Shown: positions 58,808-64,000 of the stretch, one piece after another
Layout: every line of letters begins with the position of its first letter
Numbering within the stretch: position 1 is the first letter of the stretch
Assembly: GCF_001434395.1 (NCBI RefSeq)
Contig: NZ_AZFS01000045.1
Coordinates: 15,221 to 79,220 of the forward strand
Direction: 5' to 3'
Source of the DNA: Levilactobacillus hammesii DSM 16381
GTDB taxonomy: Bacteria; Bacillota; Bacilli; Lactobacillales; Lactobacillaceae
DNA length: 64,000 nucleotides
The notes under the pieces: model-generated
Seen by the model: only the letters and a program-made list of their open reading frames with translations
Databases searched by the model: none
What the model was told of the DNA's origin: nothing
Position numbers and translations under genes: made by a program

Positions 58808-59593
58808 ATGCGCGGAAATTTTGTGTATTTAAGTTTAGAGCCCGTTACGAATATGATTTATTCGTTGGGAATATCACCGGCTGATTTTTTAAATGGCATC
58901 CCAGCGATACCCAATCAGCTACTTTTACTGAATGATGAGTCTGGAAGTGATGTGGAGATTAATCCCCACACGCGGTTACAGACCATCACCGGGCAGACCC
59001 AGATTCGGCGCTACTTGTTGGCGAAACACGAGCACGCTGTAAAATGGGTAGACTACGCGCATGGGGATGACCTAGATTTTCTCTTACCTGGCGAAATTGC
59101 CGAGCTTCTCTATCTGGCACATATGGAAACGCATATCCGGACCCCTTTTTATGCCAAGTTGCAAAATAACTATGCGTATTTAACGTTACGGGATGGGTTC
59201 TTCAAGACGTATTACCGGCATTTGCCGGACTTCGATCACGTGTTGGAAGTGAGCCTCAAACGCCATTTGCGGGCAATGCACAACAATCGATGGGTTTTTG
59301 CCCGGCCATTAGCGATTAGTGACGTGCCACATGAGATTTTGATTCAGCTGACCCAAGGGTTGCTGGATGGGATGATCATTGCCTTTGACCAATTGGTGGA
59401 GCGTCACCGGATCTATGTGATTCCGGTACGAGCCATCACACATCCAGAGCGGCAAAACACCTGGTATTCGCAAGAAGAGGTGTATGCTGACTCTCGTGAG
59501 GTGGCAAGTCTGCGCTATGATTTGACGACGCGTGAGTGGGCATTGAGCATTCATGATAATCAAGTCTTTAGTGATGTTAAGGATCTTATTTAA
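58808..59593 (+). CDS. Conserved-looking protein of unknown function
   Basis: A 261-residue soluble, mixed alpha/beta protein without signal peptide or membrane helix. I recognise no domain. Notable segments are LLPGEIAELLYLAHM in the middle, a region of aromatic residues (YAYLTLRDGFFKTYYRH), and VRAITHPERQNTWYSQEEVY near the C-terminus. GAAAGAG lies before the ATG and a TACAAT -10 is near 58770. Coding bias fits the neighbours. It stands alone between htpX and murF, closed by a terminator. Confidence 0.75.
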   Translation: MRGNFVYLSLEPVTNMIYSLGISPADFLNGIPAIPNQLLLLNDESGSDVEINPHTRLQTITGQTQIRRYLLAKHEHAVKWVDYAHGDDLDFLLPGEIAELLYLAHMETHIRTPFYAKLQNNYAYLTLRDGFFKTYYRHLPDFDHVLEVSLKRHLRAMHNNRWVFARPLAISDVPHEILIQLTQGLLDGMIIAFDQLVERHRIYVIPVRAITHPERQNTWYSQEEVYADSREVASLRYDLTTREWALSIHDNQVFSDVKDLI

Positions 59594-59604
59594 ATAAATG
59601 TAAG

Positions 59605-59643
59605 AACCATCGATGATCGCACCGCGATTGTCGGTGGTTTTGT
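59605..59643 (+). terminator. Terminator after the unknown gene
   Basis: AACCATCGA with TCGGTGGTT forms the outer stem and TCGC/GCGA the inner one, with a short T-run. Confidence 0.75.
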
Positions 59644-59772
59644 CGTTATAGTAGGGGATAGCGGGCCTAAGCGTACGGTCGTTAATGTCAGGTGACCGTC
59701 GTCATTAGCGGTGCTTCTCGTTTTGACCACCAGCGTTTTCTGCTGAGTTTTAAGCTAGCCCGCTTGAATTCA

Positions 59773-59781
59773 TGGTATAAT
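59773..59781 (+). promoter_or_regulatory. murF promoter (extended -10)
   Basis: TGGTATAAT with core 59776-59781. The leader is about 100 bases. Confidence 0.55.
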
Positions 59782-59890
59782 GAATCTCAGTATTTCATTT
59801 CGACATTAACTGGAGAGCTGACAACTTTTCAGAAACTAACTTAAAGGCGGAAGGGCGTCACGCTCTGCCCGTTACATAGGAGCATAAAAC

Positions 59891-61276
59891 ATGAAGATGC
59901 AGCTTGCTGAAATTGCTCACGCAGTGGGAGCAATCAATGATTTCGAACAATGGCGTCATGTCAGCGTCACGAGTGTGGCGTTTGACAGTCGACACCTCCA
60001 GCCGGGAGGACTCTTTATTCCGTTGACTGGTGAACAAGACGGTCATCAGTTTATTCAGTCGGCAATCGACCATGGCGCTGCTGCCACGCTCTGGGCCCGT
60101 GATTTAGCCACGGCCCCCGCCGATTTTCCAGTTATTCAGGTTGCGGATTCGCTGGAAGCCTTGCAAAAATTGGCCCAGTACTATTTGACGAAGATCAATC
60201 CACGAGTGGTTGCGGTGACTGGGAGCAATGGTAAGACGACTACTAAGGACATGATTGCCAGCATCTTAGCGACCCAGTTCAACGTTACCAAGACGCATGC
60301 CAACTTCAACAATGAGATTGGCGTGCCCATGACGGTTCTGTCCATGGAACCCAACACGGAAATGTTGGTTGTGGAAATGGGCATGGATCGGCCCGGACAA
60401 TTGGACTTTCTGAGCAAGCTGGTGGCACCAGATGTCGCGGTAATCACCATGATTGGTGAGGCCCACATTGAATTCTTTGGCACGCGTGATAAGATTGCGG
60501 ATGCCAAGATGGAGATTACGCACGGCCTCAGTGAAGATGGGATTATGGTCTACAACGGCGATGAACCGCTCCTGCGTGAACGCACGGCTGACCTCAACTT
60601 ACAGCAACACACCTTTGGTCAGGCGGAGACGGATGATCTGTACGCCACCGAGATTTCGGGAACGTCAACGGCGACGACCTTTACGACCAATCTGTGGCCA
60701 GACAAGCCTTTCACCATTCCAATGATCGGGACTTATAACGTGAACAATGCGTTGGCGGCTCTGTCAGTGGCTAATGTTTACCGAATTCGGCCAGAGAATG
60801 CCCAGCGCGCACTCGGCACCGTTAATCTGACGGAGAACCGCGCAGAATGGCTCAAAGGGGCTGCTGGTGAGGATATCTTAAGTGATGTGTACAACTCAAA
60901 CCCCACAGCGGTCAAGCAGGTGCTGGCTGCCTTCTCGCAGACGCCGGTTACCGGCAAGCGCTACGTGGTTTTAGGGGATATGTTGGAATTGGGGGCCCAA
61001 GCCGACACCATGCATGCCGGCTTGGCCGCCGCCATTGATCCCGCTAAGATCAGTCACGTTTATCTGGTGGGGCCGCATATGGTGGCTTTGCAACAGCGTT
61101 TGGCGGCAGAAAAACCAGAACTAGCCGTGAGCCATTTCGCCGCGGATGCCTTGCCAGCGCTTACATCAGCGCTTCAGGATGTGCTCACTGATGCCGATCA
61201 GATTTTATTGAAGGGATCTCACGGGATTCATTTGGAGCAAGTATTGGCGGCATTACAGGATTCCAATGAAAAATAA
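59891..61276 (+). CDS. murF: UDP-N-acetylmuramoyl-tripeptide--D-alanyl-D-alanine ligase
   Basis: MurF adds the D-Ala-D-Ala (or D-Ala-D-Lac) unit to UDP-MurNAc-tripeptide, the last cytoplasmic precursor step. The 461-residue protein has the N-terminal substrate domain, the ATP loop TGSNGKTTTKD (110-120), HANFNNEIGVP, and the C-terminal LSDVYNSNPTAV and ILLKGSHGIHLEQ. AGGAG lies before the ATG. It precedes cshA, an order common in lactobacilli. Confidence 0.96.
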   Translation: MKMQLAEIAHAVGAINDFEQWRHVSVTSVAFDSRHLQPGGLFIPLTGEQDGHQFIQSAIDHGAAATLWARDLATAPADFPVIQVADSLEALQKLAQYYLTKINPRVVAVTGSNGKTTTKDMIASILATQFNVTKTHANFNNEIGVPMTVLSMEPNTEMLVVEMGMDRPGQLDFLSKLVAPDVAVITMIGEAHIEFFGTRDKIADAKMEITHGLSEDGIMVYNGDEPLLRERTADLNLQQHTFGQAETDDLYATEISGTSTATTFTTNLWPDKPFTIPMIGTYNVNNALAALSVANVYRIRPENAQRALGTVNLTENRAEWLKGAAGEDILSDVYNSNPTAVKQVLAAFSQTPVTGKRYVVLGDMLELGAQADTMHAGLAAAIDPAKISHVYLVGPHMVALQQRLAAEKPELAVSHFAADALPALTSALQDVLTDADQILLKGSHGIHLEQVLAALQDSNEK

Positions 61277-61284
61277 TGAAAAAG

Positions 61285-61323
61285 ATAAGCAATTCCCGCA
61301 AGTCGTGGGAGTTGCTTATTTTG
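61285..61323 (+). terminator. murF terminator
   Basis: ATAAGCAATTCCC pairs with GGGAGTTGCTTAT, followed by TTTTG. Confidence 0.8.
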
Positions 61324-61470
61324 TTTCACCGTTGTATGATGGCTTAGTTGCTTATTTAGAGAAACAAACTTACCCCGCGTTGGCCAATCATAAACTGCTT
61401 CACGGAAAACGGATTTTTTCCAAGATTTATGAGGCACTGGCGCGATGCACCTATTAGGAGGAAATTATTT

Positions 61471-63036
61471 TTGAAGTTTAAAGAACTGGGTCTTTCTGAA
61501 GACCTACTGAAGGCTGTTACGACAGCAGGTTACGAAGAAGCGACCCCAATTCAAGCCGAGACAATCCCCATGGTTTTGGCGGGTCAAGACGTTATTGGAC
61601 AAGCCCAAACCGGGACAGGGAAGACTGCGGCATTCGCTTTACCAATCCTTGAAAAGATTGATAAGAAAAACGAAAACGTACAAGCGCTAGTTGTTTCCCC
61701 AACACGGGAACTGGCCATTCAAACCCAAGAAGAAATTTATAAATTAGGCCGGAACGAACGGGCAAACGTCCAAGTTGTTTACGGTGGTGCTGACATCCGT
61801 CGGCAAATCAAATCCTTAAAGAACCACCCTCAAGTCGTTGTTGGGACGCCTGGTCGTTTACTTGACCACATTCGTCGTCACACCTTGAAGTTGGATCATG
61901 TTCAAATGTTAGTCTTAGATGAAGCCGATGAAATGTTAAACATGGGTTTCTTGGATGACATTGAAGATATCATCAAGCAATTACCAGAGAAGCGTCAAAC
62001 GATGCTCTTCTCTGCAACGATGCCACCAGAAATCAAGCGGGTTGGGGTGCAATTCATGCAAGACCCTAAGCACGTGAAGATTAAGGCCAAGGAATTAACG
62101 ACCGACTTGATCGATCAATTCTACGTCCGTTCTCGTGATTTCGAAAAATTCGATGTGATGACGCGGTTCTTTGACGTTCAAGACCCTGATTTGACGATTG
62201 TCTTCACTCGGACGAAGCGTCGGGTTGATGAAATCGCTAGTGGATTACAAGCGCGTGGTTATAACGCCGCTGGGATTCATGGGGACTTGACGCAAAAGCG
62301 TCGGACCCAAATCATGAACGAGTTCCGTCACGGTAAGTTGGACATCTTAGTCGCAACCGACGTGGCTGCCCGTGGGATTGACATCAACGATGTGACCCAC
62401 GTGTACAACTACGATATTCCGCAAGATCCAGATAGTTACGTTCACCGTGTCGGCCGTACCGGTCGTGCCGGGAAGCATGGGGTTTCCATGACTTTCGTAA
62501 CGCCTAACGAAATGGACTACCTGCGTGAAATCGAAAAGCTGACGAAGGTGCGGATGCTTCCTTTGAAGCCACCTTCGGATGAAGAAGCTCTGGTTAGTCA
62601 ATTGGGTGCAGCTAAGGAAACGATCGCTGACCTGATTAACAAGACGGATACTGAAAAGTACGCTAAGACGGCTGAAAGCCTATTAGCCCAATACGATGCT
62701 GAAGACCTGGTTGCCGCTCTGTTGAACGACTTAACCAAGGACAACAACAACCAAGTACCCGTTAAGATTACACCAGAACGGCCATTACCTAAGCGTGGTG
62801 GCAAGCGTCACGGCGGTGGCGGCTACCATCATGGTGGTGGCAATCGTCGCGGTGGCAACGGCGGTGGTTACCGTCATCGTCAAGATCGTCGCGGTAATGG
62901 CGGCGAACGTGGTCACGGTCATGATTCACGTAACCATGACTCACGTAACCACGGTGGCGATCGCAATCGTCACAGCAACAACGGTGGTCGGCGTTCTGAA
63001 GGTGGCCGTGGGTTCACCATTCGGAAAAAAGACTAA
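61471..63036 (+). CDS. cshA: DEAD-box ATP-dependent RNA helicase
   Basis: A 521-residue helicase of the CshA/DeaD group that acts in mRNA decay, ribosome assembly and cold growth. It has the Q motif region, AQTGTGKT (45-52), PTRELA, the VLDEADEML box, FSATMP, and the C-terminal VATDVAARGID and HRVGRTGRAG. From about residue 440 there is a Gly/Arg/His-rich low-complexity tail, probably an RNA-binding surface. The TTG start at 61471 follows AGGAGGAA; 14 upstream codons are open but not homologous. The leader carries a TTTGTTTC/GAAACAAA inverted repeat at 61320-61368. Confidence 0.96.
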   Translation: MKFKELGLSEDLLKAVTTAGYEEATPIQAETIPMVLAGQDVIGQAQTGTGKTAAFALPILEKIDKKNENVQALVVSPTRELAIQTQEEIYKLGRNERANVQVVYGGADIRRQIKSLKNHPQVVVGTPGRLLDHIRRHTLKLDHVQMLVLDEADEMLNMGFLDDIEDIIKQLPEKRQTMLFSATMPPEIKRVGVQFMQDPKHVKIKAKELTTDLIDQFYVRSRDFEKFDVMTRFFDVQDPDLTIVFTRTKRRVDEIASGLQARGYNAAGIHGDLTQKRRTQIMNEFRHGKLDILVATDVAARGIDINDVTHVYNYDIPQDPDSYVHRVGRTGRAGKHGVSMTFVTPNEMDYLREIEKLTKVRMLPLKPPSDEEALVSQLGAAKETIADLINKTDTEKYAKTAESLLAQYDAEDLVAALLNDLTKDNNNQVPVKITPERPLPKRGGKRHGGGGYHHGGGNRRGGNGGGYRHRQDRRGNGGERGHGHDSRNHDSRNHGGDRNRHSNNGGRRSEGGRGFTIRKKD

Positions 63037-63059
63037 ATTAAGTTAATTGATTAGAAGGA

Positions 63060-63096
63060 AGCAACTCTGGGTTAGGCAGACCCCGAGTTGCTTTTT
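63060..63096 (+). terminator. cshA terminator
   Basis: AGCAACTC pairs with GAGTTGCT, with five Ts. Confidence 0.85.
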
Positions 63097-63486
63097 CTTT
63101 TGGCCTAAATTTTAGGGGGCGAACGGTGCTCGCTGGTCACAATCGGGTAAATTGTAAACGACTGCCCCCCGCGAATTGCGGTCGACAGCTGGGGCAGACG
63201 GTAGCCAAATTTTGCAGAAAAATCCCGCGAAGAAAATGACAAAACCCGCGACAATGCGGGCGGGACGGACGAAAATCTCGATTGAAAAGGGTTGCTCCAG
63301 CAGGCGCTTTCTTCGCCACAACACAACGTTCCTAAAACTAATCACCCCACAAATCAATTTATGAGCATATATTTTCTGTTGCGTTTGAATACCCAATATG
63401 CTATTATTTGCTTATTGAAATGATATGAGAAAACTTATTAATCAAATCGTCCATCCCACAGTCAACCAACCACGGAGGTTACAACT
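63097..63486. promoter_or_regulatory. Intergenic region before the baeRF-like gene
   Basis: Short G/C-rich repeats (CCCGCG motifs near 63226-63260) are seen but no ORF with a ribosome site. TGCTATTAT near 63400 is an extended -10 about 85 bases before the gene. Confidence 0.4.
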
Positions 63487-64000
63487 ATGGCCAATTACTT
63501 TGACTTACACGCTGCTTCAGCACTCGCAACGAAGCCAGGACCATTTGTTACCATGACATTACCCGTTACCGGGGTGCCAACCACTGATCGGACCCAGTTC
63601 AATAGCTTACTCAAGCAAGGCAAACAACAACTGGAAAGTGTGGCGCCGCAGCGAAATTGGGCGACCTATGAGGCGTCCTTTGCACCGTATGAGCATGGCC
63701 CGTTAACCAATGGAAGTGCCCGGGGCTTGCTGATTATGGCGGGGGCCACGGACAGTTACCATTACTGGCTGCATACGGCGGTGGCCCCCACCGTGACGGT
63801 GACGTACCAACCCAATGTGTTGCCTATCTTACAGTCGCGGGATACCACTAGCGATTATGATCTTCTGCTGCTGGACAGCCAGGGCTTCGAGGTTGCACAA
63901 GTTCGCGGTGGGCGACCTGAATTGGTCAATCTACCCGTTGATGCGCCGAATACCTTAGAGAAGGCGCTGGGTAGTGAGCTGCGGGATCGTGGACGGTGGC
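63487..64000 (+). CDS. baeRF-like (bacterial eRF1-related) protein, cut by the window end
   Basis: The first 171 codons of an open frame that continues past the window. ACGGAGG lies before the ATG. The protein begins MANYFDLHAAS, has a strand PFVTMTLPVTGVP, then GLLIMAGATDSYHYWLH and DYDLLLLDSQGFEVAQVRGGRPE. This arrangement is that of the baeRF family, bacterial relatives of archaeal and eukaryotic release factor 1 thought to act on stalled ribosomes. The fit is by pattern only, and the C-terminal part is missing. No function is asserted. Confidence 0.6.
   Translation, partial: MANYFDLHAASALATKPGPFVTMTLPVTGVPTTDRTQFNSLLKQGKQQLESVAPQRNWATYEASFAPYEHGPLTNGSARGLLIMAGATDSYHYWLHTAVAPTVTVTYQPNVLPILQSRDTTSDYDLLLLDSQGFEVAQVRGGRPELVNLPVDAPNTLEKALGSELRDRGRW

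Overview
This window looks like chromosome from a member of the Lactobacillaceae. It is most like the Levilactobacillus/Lactiplantibacillus side of the family; the genus is an inference from gene order and protein style. The core order metG-tatD-rnmV-ksgA-veg-ispE-(insert)-purR-glmU-prs is the Firmicutes order known from Bacillus, without the sporulation genes. Start codons are often TTG or GTG after good AGGAGG-type ribosome sites. I see no rRNA, tRNA, CRISPR array, insertion sequence or phage gene.

Region by region. (a) 0-9.6 kb: a sirtuin, a small membrane protein, a DUF72 protein, then metG, tatD, rnmV, ksgA, veg, ispE and a UDG-superfamily gene. A DnaA-box cluster lies between metG and tatD, and a structured non-coding element lies between veg and ispE. 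(b) 9.6-19.3 kb: an alpha/beta hydrolase, a Zur-box-controlled metal ABC transporter, purR, glmU, prs, a membrane protein, a methyltransferase and a HigBA-like toxin-antitoxin pair. (c) 19.4-23.3 kb, minus strand: two tandem HAD phosphatases, an HD phosphohydrolase and a lipoyl/octanoyl transferase. (d) 23.5-29.5 kb: a DUF1934 protein, rpoE, pyrG with a CTP-sensing-type attenuator, and a MarR-alsS-alsD acetoin module with overlapping divergent promoters. (e) 29.6-36.7 kb: a MacB-like ABC exporter with a divergent TetR gene, a MurA with Asp in place of the fosfomycin-target Cys, L31 type B, and a NADH oxidase/peroxidase-family flavoprotein whose redox Cys42 is Thr.

(f) 36.9-56.6 kb is the most distinctive part. 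A class A sortase is followed by a small WxL protein and a WxL-interacting (DUF916/DUF3324) membrane-anchored protein. Then come six consecutive large secreted proteins of about 710-820 residues. Each has a signal peptide, an L-type (legume-like) lectin domain with the metal-binding pattern E-F-D-T-x-x-N...H-I-A, middle beta-rich repeats and a C-terminal WxL domain. Each gene has its own promoter-like region, leader and terminator. The fourth is interrupted by a one-base frameshift in a G5 run. The second and third are close paralogues that share a leader hairpin. Only the sixth has cysteines, two of which flank its WxL motifs. I infer a diversified, individually regulated set of cell-wall-bound glycan adhesins sharing one anchoring partner.

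(g) 56.7-64 kb returns to core genes: a low-molecular-weight phosphotyrosine phosphatase, lemA-htpX, an unrecognised protein, murF, the DEAD-box helicase cshA, and the start of a baeRF-like protein cut by the window end.
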